A model generated the notes under the pieces. That model was not told the DNA's origin, ran no database searches, and saw only the letters and a list, made by a program, of their open reading frames with translations. This document shows, piece after piece, positions 17,593-26,618 of a stretch of DNA of 64,000 nucleotides. The stretch's first letter is position 1. Every line of letters starts with the position of its first letter. The stretch is from an uncultured Eggerthella sp. (GTDB taxonomy: Bacteria > Actinomycetota > Coriobacteriia > Coriobacteriales > Eggerthellaceae). The stretch lies in assembly GCA_959607715.1 (NCBI GenBank), contig CAUHNN010000003.1:1-64000 (forward strand), given 5' to 3'. The position numbers and the translations under genes were made by a program.

Positions 17593-18513
17593 TCATGAAG
17601 CAAGATATTTAGCAGCTGCCTCAGCCGCAAGGGCACCATCGGAAGCAGCGGTGACAACCTGACGTAGCGGGGAGGTGCGCACGTCCCCGGCCACGAACAC
17701 ACCGGCGCGCGAGGTGAGCACCTCGTCATGGGAAACCACGTAACCCGCTTCATCGAGCTCGACCGCCCCATCGAGCCATGACGTCTCGGGGACCGTGCCC
17801 ACGGCGACGAAGAGACCGTCGATGGGAAGCGAGGTGACCTCCCCGCTTTCGACGTCGACCATATCCAAGCCCGTAAGGCGACCGTCGGATTCGTGGAGCG
17901 CCTCGACGGTATAGCCCAGGTGACGCTCAAGTCCTTCGAGGCCCTCGAGGCGAGCGGCGTACCACGGAGCCGCGCGCAGGGCGGTGCGCCGGTGGATGAG
18001 ATGGACCTCCGAGGCGATCCTCGAAAGGTAGACGGCATCGGCGCATGCCGTGTCGCCGCCGCCTACCACCGCCACGCGTTTGCCACGAAAGAAGTTGCCG
18101 TCGCACGTCGCGCAGTAGGATATGCCGCGACCGACGAGGCGCTCCGAGCCTTCAATCGGCAAAGGCCGGGGCTTCGCGCCCGTCGCGATAACGACGCTTC
18201 GAGCCTCGTGGGATCCCGCATTGGTCTCGATGACGAACGGCTCGCCTTCTTCGGCGGAAACGCGCAGCCCGTTCACCTTCTCGGAAACGATCTGGGCGCC
18301 GAAGCGCTCGGCCTGTGCACGCAGGGACAGGGAGATATCGAAGCCGCCGATGCCCTCGGCGAATCCCGGGTAGTTCTCAAGCCGGTCGATCGAGGTCAGC
18401 TGCCCGCCGGCGACCAGCTCCTCGAAAGCCACGGCGGAAAACCCGGCGCGCGAGGCGTAGATCGCCGCGCTGAGACCCGCAGGTCCGGCTCCGACGATGG
18501 CGATGTCGATCAT
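17593..18513 (-). CDS. trxB: Thioredoxin reductase
   Basis: This FAD enzyme uses NADPH to reduce thioredoxin. The 306 residues contain the FAD motif GAGPAGLSAAIYASRAG, the redox disulfide in YCATCDGNFF, the NADPH motif GGGDTACADAVYLSR, and a C-terminal FAD segment with AGDVRT. AAAGGAGGAACC is a strong ribosome-binding site. Its partner trxA lies upstream in the same direction, with a hairpin between them. Confidence 0.96.
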   Translation of the reverse strand: MIDIAIVGAGPAGLSAAIYASRAGFSAVAFEELVAGGQLTSIDRLENYPGFAEGIGGFDISLSLRAQAERFGAQIVSEKVNGLRVSAEEGEPFVIETNAGSHEARSVVIATGAKPRPLPIEGSERLVGRGISYCATCDGNFFRGKRVAVVGGGDTACADAVYLSRIASEVHLIHRRTALRAAPWYAARLEGLEGLERHLGYTVEALHESDGRLTGLDMVDVESGEVTSLPIDGLFVAVGTVPETSWLDGAVELDEAGYVVSHDEVLTSRAGVFVAGDVRTSPLRQVVTAASDGALAAEAAAKYLAS

Positions 18514-18553
18514 GGTTCCTCCTTTCTCGGGAGAATCGGCGATGATACGAAGA

Positions 18554-18585
18554 AACGGGGGACGGCCACACGACCATCCCCCGTT
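18554..18585 (-). terminator. Intra-operon terminator between trxA and trxB
   Basis: AACGGGGGA pairs with TCCCCCGTT on the minus strand and is followed by TCTT. The T-run is short, so it may only reduce read-through from trxA into trxB. Confidence 0.6.
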
Positions 18586-18607
18586 GCGCTTGTCTCGGAT
18601 TCGCTTG

Positions 18608-18916
18608 CTAGGACAGAGCGTCGACGAGGACCGACTTCGGCTGGACGCCCACGAACTGATCGGCGATGGAGCCGTTCTTGAAAACGACGAGGGTCGGGAC
18701 GCTCATGACGCCGAAGCGCTGCGCAAGCTCGGGGGACTGGTCGACATCGACCTTGTAGACGTGCGCCTTGCCCTCGACTTCGGAGGAGACGTCATCAAGG
18801 ACGGGCGCCATCATCTTGCAGGGGCCGCACCACGTCGCGAAGAAGTCGACGAGGACCGGTCCTGGGGCGTTTTCTACGAGGTCGGCGAATTGAGCCTGGG
18901 TGATCTGGGTTGCCAT
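18608..18916 (-). CDS. trxA: Thioredoxin
   Basis: This 102-residue thioredoxin has the WCGPCKMM redox site, the cis-proline segment SVPTLVVF, and a complete fold. ATG 18916 has the near-ideal AGAAGGAGG upstream, so I prefer it to an in-frame start at 18934. It is the first gene of the trxA-trxB-prfA-prmC direction and has its own promoter. Confidence 0.96.
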   Translation of the reverse strand: MATQITQAQFADLVENAPGPVLVDFFATWCGPCKMMAPVLDDVSSEVEGKAHVYKVDVDQSPELAQRFGVMSVPTLVVFKNGSIADQFVGVQPKSVLVDALS

Positions 18917-18977
18917 GAGGAACCTCCTTCTCATGCGCTCCTAAATGTTGGTGGAGTAGTATCATTTCTCGCCTCCG

Positions 18978-19006
18978 ATTGTAGCAAGTGAAGAGCACCA
19001 CGTCCA
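18978..19006 (-). promoter_or_regulatory. Probable trxA promoter
   Basis: On the minus strand TGGACG (-35, 19006-19001) and TACAAT (-10, 18983-18978) are separated by 17 nt. Transcription would start about 55 nt before trxA. Confidence 0.6.
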
Positions 19007-19359
19007 TCGCGGTACCGTTTCGTTACGAGAACGGCGGCGCGCCGAATTTCCCGGGGACACGATGTCGACGTGCCGACCCTCCCCTGCGACGTGCTGGCCC
19101 TCACGGCAACGCGCCCTTTCGACGATGCGCCGCCCGCCCACTCGCGGCCTCGAGGCGGAGCGACTCGTCGTGCCTGCATCTCAGATCCGATGCCATAAAA
19201 AGTCTCCCATTCCTCGGACTTCTATTTCCGTGTCCAAGAAATGGGAGGCAGTTCAAAGCGGGAAAGGGGTGCTCGACGCGATGCGTTCGACTCCCGAAGC
19301 GAGAGAAGGACGCTCAGCGCGATGCGTTCGATTCGAAACGAAGATGCGCGGCCTGCGTT
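19007..19359. other. Non-coding region between trxA and thrS
   Basis: The region contains the thrS terminator (19197-19247) and a direct repeat GCGATGCGTTCGA at 19278-19290 and 19319-19331, spaced 41 nt apart. Plus-strand reading frames here show no protein-like composition and look like chance. I see no gene. Confidence 0.5.
19197..19247 (-). terminator. thrS terminator
   Basis: On the minus strand CTCCCATT and AATGGGAG form the base of a long hairpin with an inner paired part, followed by ACTTTTTATG. It lies about 110 nt beyond the thrS stop. Confidence 0.75.
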
Positions 19360-21252
19360 CTAGGCGCGGGTCTCGATCTCGTTGACGACCTTCGCGCAGA
19401 AGTCCTCGATCGTGGACGGAACGGTTTCATTAGAGCGATCGCGCACGGAGATGGTTCCCTCGGCAGCTTCCTTTTCACCGACAATGACCATGTACGGCAC
19501 GCGGTCGATGCTGCGGGCCTCGCGGATCTTATAGCCGATCTTCTCGTCGCGGTTGTCGACTGCAACGCGGATGCCGGCGTTCTCGATCTGCGCGGCGACC
19601 TCGTGGGCGTAGTCGCGGCTCTTCTCGGAAACCGGGAGGATCTTCACCTGCAGGGGCGACAGCCAAACCGGGAACTTGCCGGCGTAGTGCTCGATGAGCA
19701 CGCCGATGAAGCGCTCGACCGAACCGAAGCACACGCGGTGGAGCATTACGGGGCGCTTCTTCTCGCCGTCAGCGTCCGTGTAGGTAAGATCGAAGTTCTG
19801 GGGCATCTGGAAATCGAGCTGAACGGTGCCGCACTGCCACGTGCGACCGATCGAATCCTTCAGATGGAAGTCGATCTTCGGTCCATAGAAGGCGCCGTCG
19901 CCTTCGTTGACCTCGTAAGCCATGCCCAGCTGATCGAGCGCGGTCTTCAGGCCGCCCTCGGCCGCCTGCCACTCCTCGTCGGTGCCCATGGAGTCCTCGG
20001 GGCGCGTCGAAAGCTCGACGTGGTACTCGAACCCGAACTGCTGGTAAACCGAATCGATGAGCTTGATGACACCGATGATCTCGTCGGTCAGCTGATCGGG
20101 GCGAACGAACAGATGGGCGTCGTCCTGGCTGAAGCAACGAACGCGGAACAGGCCGTGAAGCGCACCGCGAAGCTCATGGCGATGAACGAGGCCGATCTCG
20201 CCGGCGCGAATCGGAAGATCGCGATAGCTATGGGGCTTGGACCCGTAGACGAGCACGCCGCCGGGGCAGTTCATCGGCTTGATGCAGAACGGCTCGTCGT
20301 CGATGGTCGTCGCGTACATGTTGTCCTTGTAGTGATCCCAGTGACCGGAGGTCTCCCACAGTTGCTGGCTCATGATCAACGGCGTGGAGATCTCGACGTA
20401 GCCGGCCTTGTGATGGATCTCGCGCCAGTAGTCGAGCAGAGTGTTCTTCAGGACCATGCCATTAGGCAGGAAGAACGGGAAGCCCGGAGCCTCCTCGCGC
20501 ATCATGAAGATGTCCATCTCGCGGCCGATTCGGCGGTGATCGCGCTTCTCGGCCTCCTCGAGGTTATGCAGGTACTCCTCGAGGTCGGCCTTCTTGAAGA
20601 ATGCCGTGCCGTAGAGACGCTGCAACTGCTCGCGGCTGGCATCGCCGCGCCAGTAAGCGCCGGCGAGCTTCATCATCTTCACGGCGCCGATCTTGCCGGC
20701 GGAGGGAAGATGAGGGCCTGCGCACAGATCGACGAAGTTGCCGTGGCGGTAGACCGTGATCTCGCCGTCGGTCAGGTCGTCGATATGCTCGAGCTTGAAG
20801 CGCTGGTCGGCGAAGATCTCCTTCGCCTCGTCGATGGTGACGACCTGGCGCACGAAGGGCTCGTTGGCCTTGATTATCTGGTTCATCTTCTTCTCGATCT
20901 TCGCAAAGTCGTCCGAGGAGATGTTCTCCTCGAGGGCGAAGTCGTAGAAGTAGCCGTCGTCGGTCGCAGGGCCGAAGGCGATCTGCGCGCCCGGGAACAG
21001 CTCCTGAACCGCTTCAGCCATGACGTGAGCGCAGGAATGGCGCATGATGGAGAGCGCTTCAGGGCTCTTCGCGGTGATGATCTCGACCGCAGCGCCGTCG
21101 TGAACGGGGGCGGACAGGTCGACCAGCTCGCCATCGATCTTGCCGGCGAGCGCCGCCTTAGCCAACCCCGACCCGATGGAAGCCGCGACGTCGAGGACGC
21201 TCGCCCCTTCGTCGAGGGCTTTCTTAGAGCCGTCAGGAAGAATGATTTCCAC
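19360..21252 (-). CDS. thrS: Threonyl-tRNA synthetase
   Basis: This class II synthetase charges tRNA-Thr. The 630 residues contain an N-terminal TGS domain (MEIILPDGSKKALDEG), the editing domain with HSCAHVMAEAV, the catalytic core with 'KPMNCPGGVLVYG', and a C-terminal anticodon-binding domain. The start is GTG 21252 with GAAAGGAAACC upstream. I see no T-box in the 91 nt before it. It follows the zinc-ribbon membrane gene. Confidence 0.97.
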   Translation of the reverse strand: MEIILPDGSKKALDEGASVLDVAASIGSGLAKAALAGKIDGELVDLSAPVHDGAAVEIITAKSPEALSIMRHSCAHVMAEAVQELFPGAQIAFGPATDDGYFYDFALEENISSDDFAKIEKKMNQIIKANEPFVRQVVTIDEAKEIFADQRFKLEHIDDLTDGEITVYRHGNFVDLCAGPHLPSAGKIGAVKMMKLAGAYWRGDASREQLQRLYGTAFFKKADLEEYLHNLEEAEKRDHRRIGREMDIFMMREEAPGFPFFLPNGMVLKNTLLDYWREIHHKAGYVEISTPLIMSQQLWETSGHWDHYKDNMYATTIDDEPFCIKPMNCPGGVLVYGSKPHSYRDLPIRAGEIGLVHRHELRGALHGLFRVRCFSQDDAHLFVRPDQLTDEIIGVIKLIDSVYQQFGFEYHVELSTRPEDSMGTDEEWQAAEGGLKTALDQLGMAYEVNEGDGAFYGPKIDFHLKDSIGRTWQCGTVQLDFQMPQNFDLTYTDADGEKKRPVMLHRVCFGSVERFIGVLIEHYAGKFPVWLSPLQVKILPVSEKSRDYAHEVAAQIENAGIRVAVDNRDEKIGYKIREARSIDRVPYMVIVGEKEAAEGTISVRDRSNETVPSTIEDFCAKVVNEIETRA

Positions 21253-21343
21253 GATGGTTTCCTTTCTAGATCAGACGGACGCGCAGCCCGCCTGGAGCGA
21301 TTCTATCGGAAGGGACGACGCGAACGACGTCCCGGCAAGGACG

Positions 21344-21769
21344 CTAGCGGATCTCGGTGGTGCAGTACGGGCAAACCGACCACGAGGGCTCAAGCGCGTG
21401 ATGGCAGGTCGGGCAAAGGTTCTTCAAGCGCTGATGGCAATTGGGGCACAGTACGTAATCCGCTTCAACCGGGTAGCCGCAGTTGGCGCAATCGCCGTAG
21501 CGCATGAGCTGACGCTGCTTGAGGGCCAGCTCGAGATCCTGCTCTTCCCTATCGGCCTGAAGCAGCGGCGGGCGAATCATGCAGTAGGCGATCAAGCCGG
21601 CGATGGGGACGATGGACACAAGCCCCCATGCCCAGCCGAACCCGCGCGCCTGGGCATCGCGAACCGACCAGAAGATCGAGAGCACGTAGATGAACGCCGC
21701 GAGCACGCACAGCACGATGAGAATAATCTGGATCTCGGGGGTGATGAGCTGAGAAACAAGGGGATTCAT
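21344..21769 (-). CDS. Membrane-anchored double zinc-ribbon protein
   Basis: This 141-residue protein of unknown function has two predicted membrane helices (about 14-35 and 46-64) and a cytoplasmic tail with four CxxC pairs: CANCGY, CPNCHQ, CPTCHH and CPYCTT. These form two zinc ribbons. AAAGGCTCCT precedes the ATG. It sits between valS and thrS, with 14 nt to valS, so it is probably co-transcribed. Zinc ribbons of this kind suggest protein or nucleic-acid contact, but nothing here gives the partner. Confidence 0.82.
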   Translation of the reverse strand: MNPLVSQLITPEIQIILIVLCVLAAFIYVLSIFWSVRDAQARGFGWAWGLVSIVPIAGLIAYCMIRPPLLQADREEQDLELALKQRQLMRYGDCANCGYPVEADYVLCPNCHQRLKNLCPTCHHALEPSWSVCPYCTTEIR

Positions 21770-21783
21770 AGGAGCCTTTCTTC

Positions 21784-24441
21784 TTAAGCCATATCGGAAA
21801 GCTCGCTGCGCAAGCGCTCGAGGCGCTCGGTCATATCGGCGACCTTCGCGCGATCCTTCTCGATGATCTCAGGGGCGGCCTTGGCGAGGAAGCCCGGGTT
21901 GGAAAGCTTCTTGCTGAACTTGGCATGATCCTTCTCGAGCGAAGCGATCTCCTTCTCGAGGCGGGCGCGTTCGGCGGCGAAATCGACCAGGCCGGAGAGC
22001 ACCACGTAGACCTCGAGGCCGTCGGCCAAAACGGCGGTCGACGCGGCCGGCTTGTCCGCATCGCAGGCGAGCGCGGTGACGTTGATGTTCGCCAGCGCGA
22101 CGATGAGGTCCTGCTGCTCGGCGAAGAGCGCGGCCGCCTCGTCGCTTTGGGCCTTCACGACGACGTCGAGCGTCGTGCGCGGGGAGATACCGTAACGGGC
22201 ACGCGCCTGGCGAACGCCGGAAACGGACTGGGTGACCACATCGATGGCGCGCTCGGCGGCATCGTCGATGAACGAGGAAAGCTCCTCGGCGTCGGGCCAC
22301 GCCGAGACCATCAGGGAATCGGCTTCCTTTTCGCCCGGCAGGTCGCGGTAGATCTGCTCGGTGACGAAGGGCATCGCGGGGTGGAGAAGCTTAAGGGCGT
22401 TCTCGAGAACGAAGACGAGGTTGCGCTGGCACGAGAGCCGATCGGCCCCGTCGGCAGCCAAACGCGGCTTGGAGAGCTCGATGTACCAGTCGCAGAACTC
22501 ATTCCAGAAGAACGCGTAAAGCTCACGGGTGATGTCACCGAACTCGAAGCCGTCGTAGGCCTCGTCGAGCTTGGACACCAGGCGGGCAAGGCGCGAGAAG
22601 ATCCAACGGTCGGCCGGCGTGGTGGGCTCGGGAGCACCAGGGGTATAGCCCTCGAGGTTCATGAGCACGAAACGCGCGGCGTTGCGGATCTTGTTGGCGA
22701 AATTACGGCTGCTGACGAGCTTGCTCTCGTTGAACTTGAGGTCCTGAGCGCCCGTGACCTGCATCAAAAGGCCGAAGCGCATGCCATCGGCGCCGTAGTC
22801 CTCCATGAGCTTGAGCGGGTCGACGCCGTTGCCGCGGCTCTTGGACATGGGCTTGCCGTCGGCTGCCATGACGGTGGGGTGGATGATGACGTCCTTGAAG
22901 GGGATCGTGCCGGTGAAGTAGAGCGAAGCCATGACCATGCGGGCAACCCACAGGCCCATGATGTCGCGCGCGGTCGAGAGCATCTGGGTCGGGTAGACGC
23001 CTTCGAGCTGAGAGGGGTCCTCGGGCCAACCTTGGGTTGCGAAGGGCCACAGCTGGGAAGAGAACCACGTGTCGAGAACGTCCTCGTCGCGGCGGACGGG
23101 CGCGCCGCACTTCGGGCACACGTCGACATCTTCCATGCACGCGTCTTCCCAACCGCACTCGTCGCAGTAGAACATAGGGATCTGATGGCCCCACCACAGC
23201 TGGCGCGAAATGCACCAGTCCTTGAGGTTCTCGAGCCAATCGAGGTAGACCTGCTTCCAGCGGGCGGGATGGAAGTTGATCTCGCCATCCTCGACGACGC
23301 GAGCCGCCTCTTCCTTAAGACGATCGACGGCGACGAACCACTGCTCGGAGAGCCAGGGCTCGAGCTTGGTGTGGCAGCGGTAGCACGTCATGACGGAGTG
23401 ATCGTGCTCTTCGACGTGATCGAGCAGGCCAAGTGCCTCGAACTCGGCGACGATGGCCTCGCGGGCCTCGTCGCGCGTCATGCCGCTGAACTTGCCGTAG
23501 CCCTCGACGACCACGGCGTGCTCATCGAAGACGTTGATCTGCTCGAGGCCGTTGCGCTGGCCCATGGCGTAGTCGTTCGGATCATGGGCGGGCGTGGTCT
23601 TCACGCAGCCGGTGCCGAACTCGGAATCGACGTAGTAGTCGGCGAAGATCGGGATCTTGCGGCCCACGATGGGAAGATCGATCGTCTTGCCGACGAGATT
23701 CTTGTAGCGCTCGTCCTTAGGGCTGACCGCGACGCCGGTGTCTCCGAGCATCGTCTCGGGACGCGTCGTGGCCACGACGACGTACTCAACTCCGTCGACC
23801 GGCTCGGAAAGCGGGTAGCGCAGGTACCACAGGCTCCCCTTCTCGTCGACGTATTCGGCCTCGTCGTCGGCGATGGCCGTCGTGCACGACGGGCACCAGT
23901 TGACGATGCGGCGGCCCTTGTAGATCAAGTCATCGTGGTACCAATCGCAGAAGACCTTGCGCACCGCGTCGGCATACTGAGGGGACATGGTGAACTTCTC
24001 GTCGTCGAAATCGCACGAGCAGCCCATGCCCGCGATCTGCTTGACGATGGTGTTGCCGTAGTCCTCACGCCATTCCCAGCAGGCCTCGAGGAACTTCTCG
24101 CGGCCGATCTCGAGACGGGAGATGCCCTCGTCGGCGAGCTTCTTGTCGACCTTGGTCTGGGTCGCGATGCCGGCGTGGTCGGTGCCGAGGATCCAACGGG
24201 TCTTGTATCCCTGCATGCGAGCATGGCGAACGCACGTGTCCTGGATGGTGTCGTTGAGCGCATGGCCCATATGGAGCATGCCGGTCACGTTAGGCGGCGG
24301 GATGACGACGGTGTAGCTATCGGTGCCGTTCTTCCCGAATCCGGGAGTGCGCGAGAAGTAGCCCTTCTCCTTCCACTCGTCGAAGAGCGGCTGCTCCCAT
24401 TCGCGGTAACTTTGCTGATCGGTTTTCTTTTCAGATGCCAT
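21784..24441 (-). CDS. valS: Valyl-tRNA synthetase
   Basis: This class I synthetase charges tRNA-Val and edits mischarged threonine. The 885 residues include the HIGH-type motif PNVTGMLHMGHAL, the KMSKS-type motif KPMSKSRGNGVDP, zinc-type CxxC pairs in the insertion, an anticodon-binding domain, and the C-terminal coiled coil (RARLEKEIASLEKDHAKF). ATG 24441 is favoured because AAGGATA is well spaced; GTG 24447 lies too close to that site. No T-box is seen in the 55 nt before it. Confidence 0.97.
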   Translation of the reverse strand: MASEKKTDQQSYREWEQPLFDEWKEKGYFSRTPGFGKNGTDSYTVVIPPPNVTGMLHMGHALNDTIQDTCVRHARMQGYKTRWILGTDHAGIATQTKVDKKLADEGISRLEIGREKFLEACWEWREDYGNTIVKQIAGMGCSCDFDDEKFTMSPQYADAVRKVFCDWYHDDLIYKGRRIVNWCPSCTTAIADDEAEYVDEKGSLWYLRYPLSEPVDGVEYVVVATTRPETMLGDTGVAVSPKDERYKNLVGKTIDLPIVGRKIPIFADYYVDSEFGTGCVKTTPAHDPNDYAMGQRNGLEQINVFDEHAVVVEGYGKFSGMTRDEAREAIVAEFEALGLLDHVEEHDHSVMTCYRCHTKLEPWLSEQWFVAVDRLKEEAARVVEDGEINFHPARWKQVYLDWLENLKDWCISRQLWWGHQIPMFYCDECGWEDACMEDVDVCPKCGAPVRRDEDVLDTWFSSQLWPFATQGWPEDPSQLEGVYPTQMLSTARDIMGLWVARMVMASLYFTGTIPFKDVIIHPTVMAADGKPMSKSRGNGVDPLKLMEDYGADGMRFGLLMQVTGAQDLKFNESKLVSSRNFANKIRNAARFVLMNLEGYTPGAPEPTTPADRWIFSRLARLVSKLDEAYDGFEFGDITRELYAFFWNEFCDWYIELSKPRLAADGADRLSCQRNLVFVLENALKLLHPAMPFVTEQIYRDLPGEKEADSLMVSAWPDAEELSSFIDDAAERAIDVVTQSVSGVRQARARYGISPRTTLDVVVKAQSDEAAALFAEQQDLIVALANINVTALACDADKPAASTAVLADGLEVYVVLSGLVDFAAERARLEKEIASLEKDHAKFSKKLSNPGFLAKAAPEIIEKDRAKVADMTERLERLRSELSDMA

Positions 24442-24496
24442 GCTCACTATCCTTCGTAGTTGCGCGGAAACGATTCGGTTAGCTCATCCCGAGGCG

Positions 24497-25846
24497 CTAG
24501 TGCGCGCCTTCGGCGCTCGCGTCGTCGCCCTCTGCCTTCTCGATGCTTTCGATGACGGGCGTGGTGGTGCCCTCGATGTCGCTGCGACGGATCACGACGC
24601 GCGTCGGACCCTCATGGTCCGGCAACTCGTACATGATATCGAGCAGCGAGCGCTCGAGGATGCTGCGCAGGCCGCGAGCACCGGTCTGGTGCTCTATAGC
24701 CTGCTTAGCCACGGCTATCAGAGCGTCGTCCTCGAAAACGAGCTCGGAATCCTCGTAGCGGAACATCACCGTGTACTGCTTGACCAACGCGTTCTTCGGT
24801 TCGGTCAGGACGCGAACGAGATCTTCCTCGGACAGCTCCTTGAGCGCCGTCACCACGGGGATGCGGCCGACGAATTCGGGGATCATGCCGTACTTGTGAA
24901 GATCCTCGGGCAGGACCTGGGCCAAGAGCTCGGCGTCGGCAGCGCGCTTCGATTCAGGCATCTCGGAGCCGAATCCGATACTCGTCTTGCCGACGCGCTC
25001 GGCGACGATGTCGGGCAGGCCGACGAAGGCGCCGCCGAGGATGAACAGGATGTTCGTGGTGTCGATGTGGATGAGTTCCTGCTGCGGGTGCTTGCGACCG
25101 CCTTGGGGAGGAACGCTCGCCTCGCAGCCTTCGACGATCTTGAGCAGCGCCTGCTGAACACCTTCGCCCGAAACATCGCGCGTGATCGAAAGGTTCTCGG
25201 CCTTGCGGGCGACCTTGTCGATCTCGTCGATGTAGATGATGCCGATCTCGGCGCGATCGATGTCGAAATCGGCCGCCGTGATGAGCTTGAGCAAGATGTT
25301 CTCGACGTCTTCCCCGACGTAACCCGCTTCGGTGAGCGTCGTGGCGTCGGCGATGGCGAAGGGGACCTTCAGCGTGCGCGCAAGCGTCTGGGCGAGGAGG
25401 GTCTTACCCGAACCGGTCGGGCCGAGAAGCATGATGTTGCTCTTCGCCAGCTCGACGTCGTCGGGCATGGCGGCCTCGCCGAGGCTCACTCGCTTGTAGT
25501 GGTTGTAGACGGCAACGGACAAAGCGCGCTTGGCCTCTTCCTGACCGACCACATGCTCGGAGAGCTGCTCGAACAGCTCGCGCGGGGTGGGCAGATCGCC
25601 CAGAGCGATGCTCGCGGGGGTCGCGTCCTCAACATCGGCGGTGACGTGGAGGACCTGATCGAGGGCATCGGAATGAAGACCGCGCATATCGAGATCGGCC
25701 ATCATCGCCTCAGCCGAGAGCGAAACGCACTCGTCGCAGATGTAGATGCCATCGGGGCCTTGGATCATGGAATTAACCTGATCGGGGGTCTTGCCGCAGA
25801 ACGTGCAGCGGACACCCGAGGAAGGGGGCATGATCTGATCGGTCAT
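24497..25846 (-). CDS. clpX: ATP-dependent Clp protease ATP-binding subunit ClpX
   Basis: This hexameric AAA+ unfoldase feeds substrates to ClpP. The 449 residues contain the N-terminal zinc-binding domain (CTFCGKTPDQV...CDECV), Walker A GPTGSGKTLLAQTLA, Walker B 'IIYIDEIDK', and the ClpP-docking loop SIGFGSEM. It lies 4 nt after clpP, its usual partner, and 55 nt before valS. Confidence 0.98.
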   Translation of the reverse strand: MTDQIMPPSSGVRCTFCGKTPDQVNSMIQGPDGIYICDECVSLSAEAMMADLDMRGLHSDALDQVLHVTADVEDATPASIALGDLPTPRELFEQLSEHVVGQEEAKRALSVAVYNHYKRVSLGEAAMPDDVELAKSNIMLLGPTGSGKTLLAQTLARTLKVPFAIADATTLTEAGYVGEDVENILLKLITAADFDIDRAEIGIIYIDEIDKVARKAENLSITRDVSGEGVQQALLKIVEGCEASVPPQGGRKHPQQELIHIDTTNILFILGGAFVGLPDIVAERVGKTSIGFGSEMPESKRAADAELLAQVLPEDLHKYGMIPEFVGRIPVVTALKELSEEDLVRVLTEPKNALVKQYTVMFRYEDSELVFEDDALIAVAKQAIEHQTGARGLRSILERSLLDIMYELPDHEGPTRVVIRRSDIEGTTTPVIESIEKAEGDDASAEGAH

Positions 25847-25850
25847 GCTG

Positions 25851-26483
25851 CTACTCGGCTTTCTCGTCGGAAGCGAAACGGGACGTGACGACCTTGTCGA
25901 CCAGGCCGTATGCGCAGGCCTCGTCGGCGCTCATCCAGTTGTCGCGCTCGGAATCGGCGTGGACGCGCTCGATGGGCTGACCGCAGTGCTTGGCGATGAT
26001 GCCCTCGAGGCGATCGCGGGTCTTCTTCATCTCGGTCGCGAGAATCTGGAAGTCGGTCTGCTGGGTGCGCTCGCCCGATCCGCCCATGGGCTGATGGATC
26101 ATGACCTGCGCGTTGGGCAGGATAATGCGCTTGCCCGGTGCGCCGGCGCACAGAAGGACCGATCCCATCGATGCGGCCAGACCCATGCAGATCGTCGAAA
26201 CATCGCACTTGATGTACTGCATCGTGTCATAGATGGCCAGACCCGCAGACACAGAACCTCCGGGCGAATTGATGTAGAGCGAGATGTCCTTGTCGGGATC
26301 GGCCGATTCGAGATGGAGCAACTGGGCGACGACGGTGTTGGCGACGGCGTCGTCGATGGGCTCGCCGAGGAAGACGATGCGCTCGTTGAGCAGACGCGAA
26401 TAGATGTCGTAGCTTCGCTCACCGCGAGGTGACTGCTCGATAACGTAGGGGATGAGCGCTGACTGGGGTGAATTAGCGAACAT
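25851..26483 (-). CDS. clpP: ATP-dependent Clp protease proteolytic subunit ClpP
   Basis: This serine protease subunit of 210 residues forms the tetradecameric chamber used with ClpX. The catalytic Ser is in GLAASMGSVLL and the catalytic His in MIHQPMGGSGERTQQTDF, with the family's handle region intact. It is a single copy here, 4 nt upstream of clpX, and follows the tig terminator. Confidence 0.98.
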   Translation of the reverse strand: MFANSPQSALIPYVIEQSPRGERSYDIYSRLLNERIVFLGEPIDDAVANTVVAQLLHLESADPDKDISLYINSPGGSVSAGLAIYDTMQYIKCDVSTICMGLAASMGSVLLCAGAPGKRIILPNAQVMIHQPMGGSGERTQQTDFQILATEMKKTRDRLEGIIAKHCGQPIERVHADSERDNWMSADEACAYGLVDKVVTSRFASDEKAE

Positions 26484-26540
26484 ATGATGCCTCGTTTCGC
26501 TCGAACGACGCGTGACGCGTCTTAGGGTTTTATGATTCGA

Positions 26541-26580
26541 AAGGGCAACGCATCGCCTAGGCGATGAGCGTTGCCCCTTT
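26541..26580 (-). terminator. Terminator after tig
   Basis: GGGCAACGC and GCGTTGCCC enclose an inner ATCGC/GCGAT stem; the minus strand continues CCCTTTCG. The hairpin is strong but its T-run is weak. It separates tig from clpP. Confidence 0.7.
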
Positions 26581-26618
26581 AGGATACAGCGGTTGAACGA
26601 ATACGGAACGCTTAGAAG

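Noticed and set aside
19007..19359. Repeat GCGATGCGTTCGA (two copies) as a CRISPR or mobile repeat
   Set aside because: There are only two 13-bp copies with no array or element around them.
21253..21343. A T-box before thrS, and likewise before valS (24442-24496)
   Set aside because: Both gaps are too short and show none of the stem I motifs seen before ilvD.
21925..24459. An 844-codon plus-strand frame opposite valS
   Set aside because: Its composition is that of an antisense shadow, and valS on the other strand is complete.
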